The position numbers and the translations under genes are program-made. A stretch of 47,960 nucleotides of DNA, taken from NCBI GenBank assembly GCA_027483605.1, contig JAIXUE010000050.1:1-47960 (forward strand). The letters run 5' to 3'. Below the pieces are notes generated by a model that made no database searches, was not told where the DNA came from, and saw only the letters and a program-made list of their open reading frames with translations. Positions 1 through 8,451 of this stretch are shown here, in pieces (within the stretch, counting starts at the first letter, position 1; the number at the start of each line of letters is the position of its first letter). This stretch comes from Cryomorphaceae bacterium (GTDB lineage: Bacteria > Bacteroidota > Bacteroidia > Flavobacteriales_D > Crocinitomicaceae).

Positions 1-810
1 AAAACCCAAGTGGAGCTAGCTCAATTGCAGTATATGCTGCCGCGCCTGACCCGCATGTGGACGCACTTGGAACGCCAAAAAGGAGGAATTGGCTTGCGTG
101 GGCCAGGTGAATCTCAAATCGAGACCGACCGACGCATCATCCAACAGCGCATTGCACTCATGAAAGAACGCTTGCGCGAGATCGACAAACAAATGACTGT
201 TCAACGCAGTAACCGTGGGCAACTTGTTCGAGTGGCGCTTGTGGGTTATACCAACGTTGGCAAGAGCACTATCATGAACCTGCTCTCCAAATCAGATGTG
301 TTTGCAGAAAACAAACTTTTTGCTACGCTCGACACCACTGTGCGCAAGGTGGTCATTGACAACATGCCCCTATTGTTGACCGACACCGTAGGTTTCATTC
401 GTAAACTTCCTCAGCAGCTGATGGAATCTTTTAAGTCAACACTTGATGAGGTGCGCGAAGCAGACTTATTAGTTCACGTTTTGGATATCGCACATCCAAA
501 CTTTGAAGAGCATTTTGAGGTGGTTAACGAGACCCTCAATGAAATTGACAAAAGTGAAAAGCCCACCATTATCGTTTTCAATAAAATTGATGCCTATCAA
601 CCTCCACTCGCAGACCTCAACGAGCCAGAAGAAGACATCCGTACGTTAGAATCACTCAAGAAATCTTGGATGTCAAAAATGGGAAAAACCAAATGTGTTT
701 TTATTTCTGCAACCGACAAAGAAAATGTGGAAGAACTCAAGGAAGTTTTATACCAAGAGGTGAAAGCGATTTTCAAGGTAAGATATCCGTATAACAATTT
801 CTTGTACTAA
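1..810 (+). CDS. hflX: GTPase HflX, 3' part (5' end outside window)
   Basis: HflX is a ribosome-associated GTPase of the Obg/TRAFAC group, linked to rescue or splitting of stalled ribosomes. The frame is open from base 1, so the gene starts outside the window; 269 residues are present and roughly 130-150 N-terminal residues are missing, judging by the usual family length. Visible are the HflX hallmark GGIGLRGPGESQIETDRR near residues 28-45, a basic helical stretch, the P-loop GYTNVGKS (about 82-89), the G3 motif DTVG and the G4 motif NKID. It ends at TAA and converges on rnr with a 37-base gap in which I see no good terminator. The GTG at base 10 is not a real start, because the hallmark domain continues upstream. 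Family assignment is secure. Confidence 0.95.
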   Translation, partial: KTQVELAQLQYMLPRLTRMWTHLERQKGGIGLRGPGESQIETDRRIIQQRIALMKERLREIDKQMTVQRSNRGQLVRVALVGYTNVGKSTIMNLLSKSDVFAENKLFATLDTTVRKVVIDNMPLLLTDTVGFIRKLPQQLMESFKSTLDEVREADLLVHVLDIAHPNFEEHFEVVNETLNEIDKSEKPTIIVFNKIDAYQPPLADLNEPEEDIRTLESLKKSWMSKMGKTKCVFISATDKENVEELKEVLYQEVKAIFKVRYPYNNFLY

Positions 811-847
811 GGGTTGTCCGAAAAGATTTTCTTAAAGAACAGCGCGC

Positions 848-2995
848 TTAATTGACTACCAATTCTAAATCTATTTGTCTTTTTTTAGTGCTCACCTGAT
901 CGATGCGCACCCTGACGCGGTCTCCGAATTGGTATGTCTTTTTCGTCTTGGAACCCACTAGCTGAAACTTCTCTTGATCAAAGTAGAAGCGATCTCCAGG
1001 GATGGCCATCATCTGGACCATTCCTTCACAAAAGTTTTCATCCATGCGAACGAACATGCCATGATCGGCAATTCCAGAAATAGTGCCTTCAAATACTTCA
1101 CCCACAAATTCCATGGCATAAAGTGATTGGAAGAATTTAGTAGACTCTCTCTCGGCTTCTGCTGCTTTGCGTTCGTTTTTGGAAATGCGTTGACAGATCG
1201 CACCTAATTCACCGCCATATTTGTGTTTTTTGGTGGTGAGTTCTTCTTGAAGTATGCGATGCACCACTAAATCGGCGTAGCGCCTGATTGGCGATGTAAA
1301 ATGAGAGTAATGTTTGAAGGCTAAACCATAGTGCCCGATGTTTGTGGTGTCGTAGCTGGCTTTGGCCATGGAGCGAATTGCCATGGATTGCACCAATGAG
1401 AATTCGTTTTCGTTGCGAATTTCTTCGAAGAGTTCGTTGAGGTTTTTGGCAATATTAAGTGGGTCATTGATGTCAACTTTATGACCAAATTTTTCGATAA
1501 AAACTGCGAAGAGCTCCATTTTCGAAGGGTCAGGGGTGTCGTGGACACGGTAGATCATGGGGAAGTTCGCTTTCTCTTTCTTATTTGGCGAAAGGAATTC
1601 GGCTACTTTTCTATTGGCGAGTAACATGAATTCTTCAATGAGTTTGTGTGCGTCTTTAGAGGTTTTGATCACCACGCCATCCGGATTTCCTTCGTCATTG
1701 AGCTTAAAGCGCATTTCCTCAGACTCAATGCTGAGCGCACCATTTTTGAGGCGTTGTTTGCGGTAAATTTTAGCGATTAGGTCTATTTTTCTAAGAATGG
1801 TGTCGTGGTCACCAGCTTTTCCTTCTAAAATTTCTTGCGCTTCCTCATAGGTATAGCGGCGTTTAGAATGGATTACCGTTTTACCATACCATTCTTTGTA
1901 GATCTTGCCGTTGTCATCTAGTTCAAAGACTGCTGAAAATGCAAACTTATCCTCGTTAGGCCGCAGTGAACAAGCCAAATTACTGAGTTGCTCAGGAAGC
2001 ATTGGAATAACGCGGTCCACGAGGTATACAGAATTGGAGCGCAATAGGGCTTCTTGATCCATGGCAGAACCGGGGCGCACGTAATGACTGACATCTGCGA
2101 TGTGGACACCAACTTCATAATGCCCATTTTCTAATTCTTGAAAAGAAATGGCGTCGTCGAAGTCTTTGGCATCGAAAGGGTCTATGGTAAAAGTAAGGAT
2201 GGGCCTGAAGTCACGTCTTTGTGCTACTTCTTTTGGATCGAGGTCTATGCCGATGAGTTCTGCCTCGGCCATGACCGCATCTGGGAAAACCGGATTGATA
2301 CCTTGATTGTAGAGAATAGACAACATTTCGGTCTCGTTGCTGCCGGATTTGCCTAATCTTACTAAGACTTCACCGTACGGTCTTTCAGCGCTTTTGGGCC
2401 AAATAGTTATTTTGACTAGTGCTTTTTCGCCATGAAGGGCGCCATTGAGTTTGTCAAGCGGAATTTTGATTTCAACACCTGACCTAGCGTTGTCTGGAAC
2501 CATGAGCGCATCGTTGTTGCGGATTTGGATCGTACCAACAAATTGGATGCGATCGCGTTCCGTAACTTCTGTAACCGCACCTTCGTCTCGCTTGGTTCCC
2601 TGCTTGAATACCCTAACTTTTACGGTGTCGCCGTGTAGCGCTTGCCCGATATTTGAGGGGCCAATATAGATGTCTTTTTCATAGCCTTGAACGGTTACAA
2701 AACCCGCTCCGCGTTGGGTTATAGAGATGGTACCCTCAATTAAAGAGGTTTCGGCTGCAAGTTGATAGGTGTGGTGGTTGAGGCGCCGAATGGCCTTTTT
2801 GTTGGCCAGCACACTCAATGAATCGAATACGACCTGACGCGAACGGGCATCGCGGGCATCGAGAAGGGTAGAAACTTGTTTGTGCGTAAGCTCGACGCCA
2901 GGATTTTGTTCGAAGATACGCATCACCATGGTGGTAATGCCTGCTTTTTTTCTAGGAGCTTGAGCTACGGGTGCTTTGGGTTTGCGCTTGGACAT
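848..2995 (-). CDS. rnr: Ribonuclease R
   Basis: RNase R is a processive 3'-to-5' exoribonuclease that degrades structured RNA in the cytoplasm. The 715 residues show the expected order: basic N-terminus and winged-helix region (about 15-80), cold-shock/OB domains (about 85-230), the RNB catalytic domain starting near residue 260 and a C-terminal S1 domain (about 620-710). The RNB active site IDPFDAKDFDDAIS carries D272, D278, D280 and D281, matching the four metal-binding aspartates of RNase II/R. The long lysine-rich tail of the E. coli enzyme is absent. Its ATG overlaps the stop of the upstream T9SS cargo gene by one base (TAATG), and I see no promoter of its own, so translation-coupled co-expression from the promoter near 3763-3793 is likely. 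Confidence 0.96.
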   Translation of the reverse strand: MSKRKPKAPVAQAPRKKAGITTMVMRIFEQNPGVELTHKQVSTLLDARDARSRQVVFDSLSVLANKKAIRRLNHHTYQLAAETSLIEGTISITQRGAGFVTVQGYEKDIYIGPSNIGQALHGDTVKVRVFKQGTKRDEGAVTEVTERDRIQFVGTIQIRNNDALMVPDNARSGVEIKIPLDKLNGALHGEKALVKITIWPKSAERPYGEVLVRLGKSGSNETEMLSILYNQGINPVFPDAVMAEAELIGIDLDPKEVAQRRDFRPILTFTIDPFDAKDFDDAISFQELENGHYEVGVHIADVSHYVRPGSAMDQEALLRSNSVYLVDRVIPMLPEQLSNLACSLRPNEDKFAFSAVFELDDNGKIYKEWYGKTVIHSKRRYTYEEAQEILEGKAGDHDTILRKIDLIAKIYRKQRLKNGALSIESEEMRFKLNDEGNPDGVVIKTSKDAHKLIEEFMLLANRKVAEFLSPNKKEKANFPMIYRVHDTPDPSKMELFAVFIEKFGHKVDINDPLNIAKNLNELFEEIRNENEFSLVQSMAIRSMAKASYDTTNIGHYGLAFKHYSHFTSPIRRYADLVVHRILQEELTTKKHKYGGELGAICQRISKNERKAAEAERESTKFFQSLYAMEFVGEVFEGTISGIADHGMFVRMDENFCEGMVQMMAIPGDRFYFDQEKFQLVGSKTKKTYQFGDRVRVRIDQVSTKKRQIDLELVVN

Positions 2996-3747
2996 TAGTG
3001 TCTGACAACCAATTTACGCGTAATGCTCTTGGAACCAGGCGCTTCAAAAATTAGGAAGTAAATACCGCTATTGAGGTCGCTGACATTGATCTTACGATTA
3101 GCAGTGAGGAGTTCGCGAGTGATGACGTTACCTAAAGCATCTACCATTTTGAGCTGCATTTGCTCTACACCAGTAAACTGAATGTTCACGTAATCGGTGC
3201 TCGGGTTTGGAGAAACAGTAATGCTTATTTCTTCTTTGTTGGTTGGCTTGATGCTAGCGAGGTAGTCTACAACGAGGTCAACGGAGTCGAGCTTGTTTTG
3301 TCCGTTAGAGGTAATGTAATAACGGTAGTGAGCTTGACCAAAGGTGTTGTCTTCTGGATCGATAGAAATTTTCATTTTGCCGTATTCTCCATCGTTGATG
3401 GTGAATAAAACGGTTTGTGTACCTGGAGAAGTCCAAGGGTTTGAGTTCATTTGTCCCGATGAATAGCAAGTGCCTCCAAATGGATCTGAAGAGTGCCCCC
3501 AGCACAGCGCGTCCGTCCAGCCGGTTGGAATACTGATTTGTTTGCGAGTGATGCGCCATTGTGCAGATGAACCAGTATTGTTGATGATGTCGAAAGGCAC
3601 ATCAAATGAAGCAGAGGAAGGAGCTAACATGGTATGGGTCTGTCCAGAAATGTCAGTGGCTTGGCCGTCTACATGAATAACAATGTTGTTTTGAGCTATT
3701 GCAGCAACACTAAGAATATGGAGAAAAATAAAAAATAAGGTTTTCAT
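2995..3747 (-). CDS. Small T9SS type A cargo protein, function unknown
   Basis: A 250-residue secreted protein. It has a Sec signal peptide (MKTLFFIFLHILSVAAIAQ, cut probably after residue 18 or 19), a middle beta-rich region of about 150 residues that I do not recognise (two cysteines, CWGHSSDPFGGTC), and a C-terminal T9SS type A sorting domain: SPNPSTDYVNI followed by SDLNSGIYFLIF and the basic end RKLVVRH. Such domains direct passage through the outer membrane and usually removal or surface attachment by the sortase PorU (family knowledge). I chose the ATG at 3747 rather than one further upstream at 3792 because a complete promoter (3763-3793) lies between them and because the signal peptide begins exactly there. 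It is followed by rnr with a one-base start/stop overlap. Confidence 0.85.
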   Translation of the reverse strand: MKTLFFIFLHILSVAAIAQNNIVIHVDGQATDISGQTHTMLAPSSASFDVPFDIINNTGSSAQWRITRKQISIPTGWTDALCWGHSSDPFGGTCYSSGQMNSNPWTSPGTQTVLFTINDGEYGKMKISIDPEDNTFGQAHYRYYITSNGQNKLDSVDLVVDYLASIKPTNKEEISITVSPNPSTDYVNIQFTGVEQMQLKMVDALGNVITRELLTANRKINVSDLNSGIYFLIFEAPGSKSITRKLVVRH

Positions 3748-3762
3748 AGTATACACTTTGTT

Positions 3763-3793
3763 CAAAAATACGGTTTTCACAGCACTTATCAAA
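3763..3793 (-). promoter_or_regulatory. Promoter of the T9SS cargo-rnr unit (TTTG-N19-TATTTTTG)
   Basis: On the minus strand TTTG (3793-3790) is followed after exactly 19 bases by TATTTTTG (3770-3763), a perfect match to the Bacteroidota primary-sigma consensus TTTG-N19-TAnnTTTG. The expected transcript start, about 4-5 bases further on, leaves a leader of about 12 bases to the ATG at 3747. This is the best-formed promoter in the window. Confidence 0.8.
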
Positions 3794-3827
3794 ATCTAAG
3801 CCATTTTTTGCATCGCTGCTTTTTTCT

Positions 3828-3835
3828 TACTTTTG
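3828..3835 (+). promoter_or_regulatory. -7 element TACTTTTG upstream of the seven-gene operon
   Basis: TACTTTTG fits TAnnTTTG, with TTTG at 3807-3810 as a -33 element 17 bases upstream. A start near 3839 gives a leader of about 38 bases to the ATG at 3877. It lies back-to-back with the promoter at 3763-3793 in the 129-base divergent region. Confidence 0.7.
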
Positions 3836-3876
3836 AATTCGGCAAGGTTTTTGTCTTGCTCAGAAAAATTCAAACG

Positions 3877-4395
3877 ATGAAAAAATTATTCTTACTCCTT
3901 TTAGTTGGTACTTTTTCTTTGGCAACATTTGCACAAGAGCCTGCTACCGAAGCATCACTAAACCAGAAACAAGTACCCTCTGTCAAGCTAGTAGACATGA
4001 ATGGCAAGACCGTGAATACGGCAGAACTAACAGCTAATGGCCCAGTTATCATTAGTTTTTGGGCTACATGGTGCGCGCCATGTAAGAAAGAACTGAATAC
4101 CATTCACGAAGTCTATGAAGATTGGGTAGCTGAAACCGGCGTTAAGCTTGTAGCAGTTGCTATTGACGACGAAAAAACTAAAAGAGATGTGCCTGTTTAT
4201 GTCAATGGCAAATCCTGGGACTACACTGTTTTGATGGATTCCAACTGGGATTTCAAGCGCGCCATGGGTGTGAACAATGTACCGCATACTTTTTTAGTTG
4301 ATAAAAACGGATTTATTGTCTACTCTCACAATAACTACGCGCCAGGTGACGAAGAGAAACTCTATCAAGAATTGCTCAAACTGAGCGAAAAATAA
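3877..4395 (+). CDS. Exported thioredoxin-like protein, TlpA/ResA type
   Basis: A 172-residue thiol-disulfide oxidoreductase predicted to act in the periplasm. A signal peptide covers residues 1-20 (MKKLFLLLLVGTFSLATFAQ). The redox motif WCAPC has cysteines at residues 66 and 69, and the cis-proline that faces it is seen in VPHTF. Residues 34-55 form the beta-hairpin before the motif that is usual in TlpA/ResA proteins. I chose the ATG at 3877 because the -7 element at 3828-3835 lies inside the longer upstream reading frame and because the signal peptide starts there. It is the first gene of a tight run with DUF6029 and Omp28-related genes (3-base and 1-base gaps), which suggests a role in redox handling or folding of these envelope proteins; that role is inference. 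Confidence 0.9.
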   Translation: MKKLFLLLLVGTFSLATFAQEPATEASLNQKQVPSVKLVDMNGKTVNTAELTANGPVIISFWATWCAPCKKELNTIHEVYEDWVAETGVKLVAVAIDDEKTKRDVPVYVNGKSWDYTVLMDSNWDFKRAMGVNNVPHTFLVDKNGFIVYSHNNYAPGDEEKLYQELLKLSEK

Positions 4396-4398
4396 TAC

Positions 4399-6060
4399 AT
4401 GAAAAACGCACGCAAGCTCCTGTTTTTTCTAACGTTGAGTCCTGTTGTCTTTTCGCAAGGCAACATTACAGGCAACATGGAAACTATCTTTCAATACCTG
4501 AATGAAGACAGCATCATTAATGCCAAGCAGCCCATCCAAAAAGGCTTGCTTAATTCATATATGAATGTCTTTTACACGCAAGGAAATTTCAAGGCAGGCA
4601 TGCGTTTTGAGTCCTATCTGCCGCGTATTCAAGGATATCCAAACCGATTTGATGGAACGGGAATCGGGATGCGTTATGTAGGTTATGAGAATGATTTTGT
4701 AGATGTCACACTCGGTACCTTTTATGAGCAATTTGGCAGTGGTTTGGCGCTTAGAACTTATGAAGACCGCAATTTAGGTTACGATAACTTATTAGATGGC
4801 ATGCGCATCGTACTTAGACCAGGAAAGGGCGTTGTGCTGAAAGGCGTTTATGGTACGCAACGCCTATCATTTCAGCAAGGTCAAATTGTTCATGGCGCAG
4901 GTCTTGTGCGCGGAACAGATGCCGAATGGCACCTCAACGAAGGGCTTAAGTTCTTAAACGGAAAAAAGTTGGATGTAGTGGTTGGCGCTTCTTTCGTAAG
5001 TAAGTTCCAAGAAGACGACAACCCAGAATGGATTTTACCACAAAATGTAGCAGCCTATGGTGGCCGCCTCAAGCTTACTTATGGTAATTTTTATGCCGAT
5101 GCAGAGTTCATTCAAAAGGGCCAAGATCCTTCTTCGGACAACCAATACATTTATAATAACGGCCATGCGGCTATTTTCAATTTGCGTTACACTAAAAAAG
5201 GCCTAGGGATTTTGTTATCAGGAAAGTCTGCAGATAACATGAGTTACCGCTCAGATCGGACCAAAGATTTACAAGATTTATTCATCAATTTTTTGCCTTC
5301 GCTCAACAAAACCCATACATACAATTTGGTTGCAACGCTGTATCCTTATGCTACACAGCCAATGGGAGAGGTCGCCTATCAGGCTGATATCCTTTACACA
5401 TTCAAGAAAGGCACTCAACTTGGCGGAAAGTACGGAACAACGATTGGTCTTAATTACTCTACAACGTATCGGCCTGAACAAACCTTGAATGGAATCGACC
5501 TCAACGATTCTTCAAGAGTTGTGTACCATACGCGTCCGTTTGACATGAGCGATAGTCTGTATTGGCAAGACATCAACTTCAATATCACTAAAAAATTCAA
5601 CAAACAATGGAGTGGTATTTTGAGTTTTTACGACATTAAAATCAACAATGACGTTGTGAAGGTAAGCGATGCGCAGGGAATTATTCACGCCAGAATTGCA
5701 GTTTTAGAGGGCACTTATAAAATCAACACCCACAATGCAATACGTTGGGAGCTCCAAGGCATGTGGGTGAAAAAAAATGCCGAGGGTATTAATGACAAAG
5801 GAAATTGGGCCACAGCACTTGTAGAATATACCATTTCTCCGGGATGGTTTTTCTCGGTAATGAATCAATACAATTATGGAAATGTAGATGAAAGTAAACG
5901 CGTGAATTATCCAATTATCACCTGTGGGTATATCAAAGACGCCACCCGTTTGACAGTATCTTATGGCCGACAACGCGCAGGTTTGTTTTGCGTAGGCGGT
6001 GTGTGCCGCCCAGTCCCTGCCAACAACGGACTCATGATCAATTTAACGCATAGTTTTTAA
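4399..6060 (+). CDS. DUF6029 family protein, probable outer-membrane beta-barrel
   Basis: A 553-residue protein with a signal peptide (cut near VFSQ, residue 20), then alternating aromatic/polar strands typical of an outer-membrane barrel, ending in F (residues LTHSF) as many barrels do. It resembles the phylum-specific DUF6029 family, which has a conserved early region (GSGLALRTYEDRNLGYDN near residues 113-130) and a cysteine-bearing end, RQRAGLFCVGGVCRPVP. No function is established for the family that I can name. The pair of C-terminal cysteines next to a co-transcribed thioredoxin-like gene makes a redox partnership plausible, but this is inference. Gaps to its neighbours are 3 bases and 1 base. 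Confidence 0.8.
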   Translation: MKNARKLLFFLTLSPVVFSQGNITGNMETIFQYLNEDSIINAKQPIQKGLLNSYMNVFYTQGNFKAGMRFESYLPRIQGYPNRFDGTGIGMRYVGYENDFVDVTLGTFYEQFGSGLALRTYEDRNLGYDNLLDGMRIVLRPGKGVVLKGVYGTQRLSFQQGQIVHGAGLVRGTDAEWHLNEGLKFLNGKKLDVVVGASFVSKFQEDDNPEWILPQNVAAYGGRLKLTYGNFYADAEFIQKGQDPSSDNQYIYNNGHAAIFNLRYTKKGLGILLSGKSADNMSYRSDRTKDLQDLFINFLPSLNKTHTYNLVATLYPYATQPMGEVAYQADILYTFKKGTQLGGKYGTTIGLNYSTTYRPEQTLNGIDLNDSSRVVYHTRPFDMSDSLYWQDINFNITKKFNKQWSGILSFYDIKINNDVVKVSDAQGIIHARIAVLEGTYKINTHNAIRWELQGMWVKKNAEGINDKGNWATALVEYTISPGWFFSVMNQYNYGNVDESKRVNYPIITCGYIKDATRLTVSYGRQRAGLFCVGGVCRPVPANNGLMINLTHSF

Positions 6061-6061
6061 C

Positions 6062-7003
6062 ATGAAACAAGGAATTATTTTTGCGGCATTTGCCATTTTG
6101 TTTGGACTTTACTTATTGCCATCGTGTGACCGCATTACTAACCCATACCCCCCTGTGGTTAATTTAGAGTTAGACACCACACTCTATCCGGGCAATTGGG
6201 CTGATTACGTAGCTAACGAATGGCCTACATTTACGACCAATACCAACACTGATCGCAATATTTTAATTGAAGATTTTACAGGACACAAATGCATTTTTTG
6301 CCCGGCTGCTGCCGAATTGGCACACCAATTACAAACTGCTAATCCAGGGCGCGTGTTCACAGCAGCAATTCACGCTGGCGTAGATGGCATCGGAGATTTT
6401 CAGTCTGTAGATGCTGAATATACGCTAGATTTTACCAATCCTGATGGCTTGTTTATTGGCACTTGGTTTGGTCAAAATGATCCAGGTTTTGTGGGTAATC
6501 CAAGAGGCCCTATCAACCGCGTGAATATCGGCGGAAATATTTTTCAGGGTCCGGGCCAATGGTCTTCAATTACCAGCACCTTGCTCTCTGAAAATAATTT
6601 GAGAGTGAACCTGCAGTCGGAGTTGAACTACTACCCGAGTACAAAAGGCGCTTTTTTACACGTAGAGGTGGATAAAATTGATCCAACGCTGAGTAATGAG
6701 CTAGGAATAGTAACCTACTTGCTCGAAGATTCTTTGGTAGGCGACCAGAAAATGTCTGATAACTCGCACAATCACAATTATATTCACCGGGACATCCACC
6801 GTAAGAATCTCAACAACATGCCGTTTGGTCGTCAATTGACTCCTGCCGATCTCAATAACGGTAAATATTATGTCAATTATAGTTTTTTGGTGCCCAATCA
6901 GCTAGATGGCGCATACAATGCAGCAAACATGCACTTGCTCATTTATGTTTACGACATGAGCACCTTAGAAATTTATCAAGTCATTAAGCAGAAAATTGAA
7001 TAA
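6062..7003 (+). CDS. Omp28-related lipoprotein with CxxC motif
   Basis: A 313-residue envelope protein. The N-terminus is a lipoprotein signal (LLPSC, cysteine 22), although proline two positions before the cysteine is unusual. Residues 67-85 contain LIEDFTGHKCIFCPAAAE, the Omp28-type thioredoxin-fold signature with cysteines 77 and 80, followed by the Omp28 region covering most of the rest. Proteins of this family in Bacteroidota are outer-membrane associated and of unclear function. It follows the DUF6029 gene by one base, and its TAA shares a base with the ATG of rpoN (TAATG). With the thioredoxin-like and DUF6029 genes it forms a likely functional trio. Confidence 0.82.
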   Translation: MKQGIIFAAFAILFGLYLLPSCDRITNPYPPVVNLELDTTLYPGNWADYVANEWPTFTTNTNTDRNILIEDFTGHKCIFCPAAAELAHQLQTANPGRVFTAAIHAGVDGIGDFQSVDAEYTLDFTNPDGLFIGTWFGQNDPGFVGNPRGPINRVNIGGNIFQGPGQWSSITSTLLSENNLRVNLQSELNYYPSTKGAFLHVEVDKIDPTLSNELGIVTYLLEDSLVGDQKMSDNSHNHNYIHRDIHRKNLNNMPFGRQLTPADLNNGKYYVNYSFLVPNQLDGAYNAANMHLLIYVYDMSTLEIYQVIKQKIE

Positions 7004-8451
7004 TGGCATTGCGTCAACAGCTTATTCAAAAACTGGAGCAAAGGCTCTCGCCCCAACAAATTCAGCTGATGAAATTGTTGCAGGTCCCGACTATGGAACT
7101 CGACCAACGCATCAAGCAAGAGTTAGAAGAAAATCCGGCGCTAGAAGAGGGTCAGGAAATGGACGACGACGATTTTGACAACCAAGACGATTACGATACT
7201 GATGACGACAACGACGACAACGATTTTGACATCTCAGACTACCTAGACGACGACATTGCCGATTACAAAACGCAGGCCAATAACCAATCTAAAGACGACG
7301 AAGAGCGCGTTATTCCCTTGTCAGGAGAGCAAACTTTTCAAGAAAGACTTACCGAACAACTTCATTTGCTTTATCTCGACGAAAAGCAATTCGTGATAGC
7401 TGACATCATCATTGGCAACCTAGATGAATCTGGTTACCTTAATAGGTCTATCGAGGCCATTGTTGATGATTTGGCATTTTCGATGAATATAGACGTCACA
7501 GAAAAAGAAGTAGAGGAGGTGTTGAAGTTGGTGCAAGAGCTAGAGCCGGCAGGCGTCGGCGCAAGAAATCTCAAGGAATGTTTGCTTTTGCAGCTGCGCA
7601 GAAAGCAAGATGGCGATATCGTTCGCTTTACCGCCTTGAAAATTGTAGAAAATTTCTTTGAGGAGTTTACCAAAAAGCATTACGAGCGCATTGCTAAAAA
7701 ATTGGAAATTGAAGATCAAGACCTTAAAGAGGCCATTGATGAGATATTGCGCTGTAATCCAAAGCCAGGTGGATCAATGCGTGAAGCGGCAAAGAATCAT
7801 CAACAAATCATTCCCGACTTTACCCTTTTTGAACACGAAGGTCGTATCGAATTGAGTTTGAACAGCCGAAATGCGCCAGACCTAAAAGTCAACCGCGATT
7901 ACGAAAACATGCTGCGCAGCTATGCTGAGGGTGCAAAGAGCTCAAAGGCCGACAAAGAGGCTTTTCAGTTTGTGAAGCAAAAACTAGATGGCGCCAAGTG
8001 GTTTATCGATGCGATCAGACAGCGTCAGCAAACGCTTTTGCTCACCATGGGGGCAATTCTTGAATACCAAGAAGCCTATTTTCTTTCCGGCGATGAAACT
8101 AAATTGAAGCCCATGATTTTGAAAGACATTGCCGATATGGTAGAGCTCGATATATCAACGGTCTCACGAGTGGCAAATTCTAAATATGTGCAAACAAATT
8201 ATGGGATTTTCTCATTGAAGTATTTTTTCTCGGAGTCTCTTTCAACGGATAGTGGCGAAGAGGTATCGACAAGAGAGGTCAAGAAAATACTTTCAGACGC
8301 AATTGCTGCTGAAGACAAACATAGCCCACTTACCGATGAAAAATTAATGGACTTACTCAAAGACAAAGGGTATAATATTGCCAGACGAACGGTAGCCAAA
8401 TACCGTGAACAACTACAAATTCCGGTGGCTCGAATGCGCAAAGAACTATGA
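7003..8451 (+). CDS. rpoN: RNA polymerase sigma-54 factor
   Basis: Sigma-54 directs RNA polymerase to -24/-12 promoters and needs an AAA+ activator to open DNA. The 482 residues show the activator-interacting region I at the start (RQQLIQKLEQRLSPQQIQLM and on to NPALEEG), a very acidic region II (about residues 50-100, mostly Asp with Glu and Asn), the core-binding domain, an HTH, and the RpoN box ARRTVAKYRE at residues 460-469. The extended Asp-rich linker is typical of the Bacteroidota form. It sits in the middle of a seven-gene run, overlapping both neighbours (1 base upstream, 4 bases downstream). No sigma-54 activator gene occurs in this window. Confidence 0.96.
   Translation: MALRQQLIQKLEQRLSPQQIQLMKLLQVPTMELDQRIKQELEENPALEEGQEMDDDDFDNQDDYDTDDDNDDNDFDISDYLDDDIADYKTQANNQSKDDEERVIPLSGEQTFQERLTEQLHLLYLDEKQFVIADIIIGNLDESGYLNRSIEAIVDDLAFSMNIDVTEKEVEEVLKLVQELEPAGVGARNLKECLLLQLRRKQDGDIVRFTALKIVENFFEEFTKKHYERIAKKLEIEDQDLKEAIDEILRCNPKPGGSMREAAKNHQQIIPDFTLFEHEGRIELSLNSRNAPDLKVNRDYENMLRSYAEGAKSSKADKEAFQFVKQKLDGAKWFIDAIRQRQQTLLLTMGAILEYQEAYFLSGDETKLKPMILKDIADMVELDISTVSRVANSKYVQTNYGIFSLKYFFSESLSTDSGEEVSTREVKKILSDAIAAEDKHSPLTDEKLMDLLKDKGYNIARRTVAKYREQLQIPVARMRKEL

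Noticed and set aside
810..848. Possible hairpin GAAAA-GA-TTTTC between hflX and rnr
   Set aside because: The loop would be only two bases and the stem is all A-T apart from one pair; not a credible terminator.
7150..7300. Repetitive GAC-rich stretch inside rpoN suggesting a repeat element
   Set aside because: It encodes the acidic region II of sigma-54, an in-frame Asp-rich linker common in the family, not a DNA repeat.
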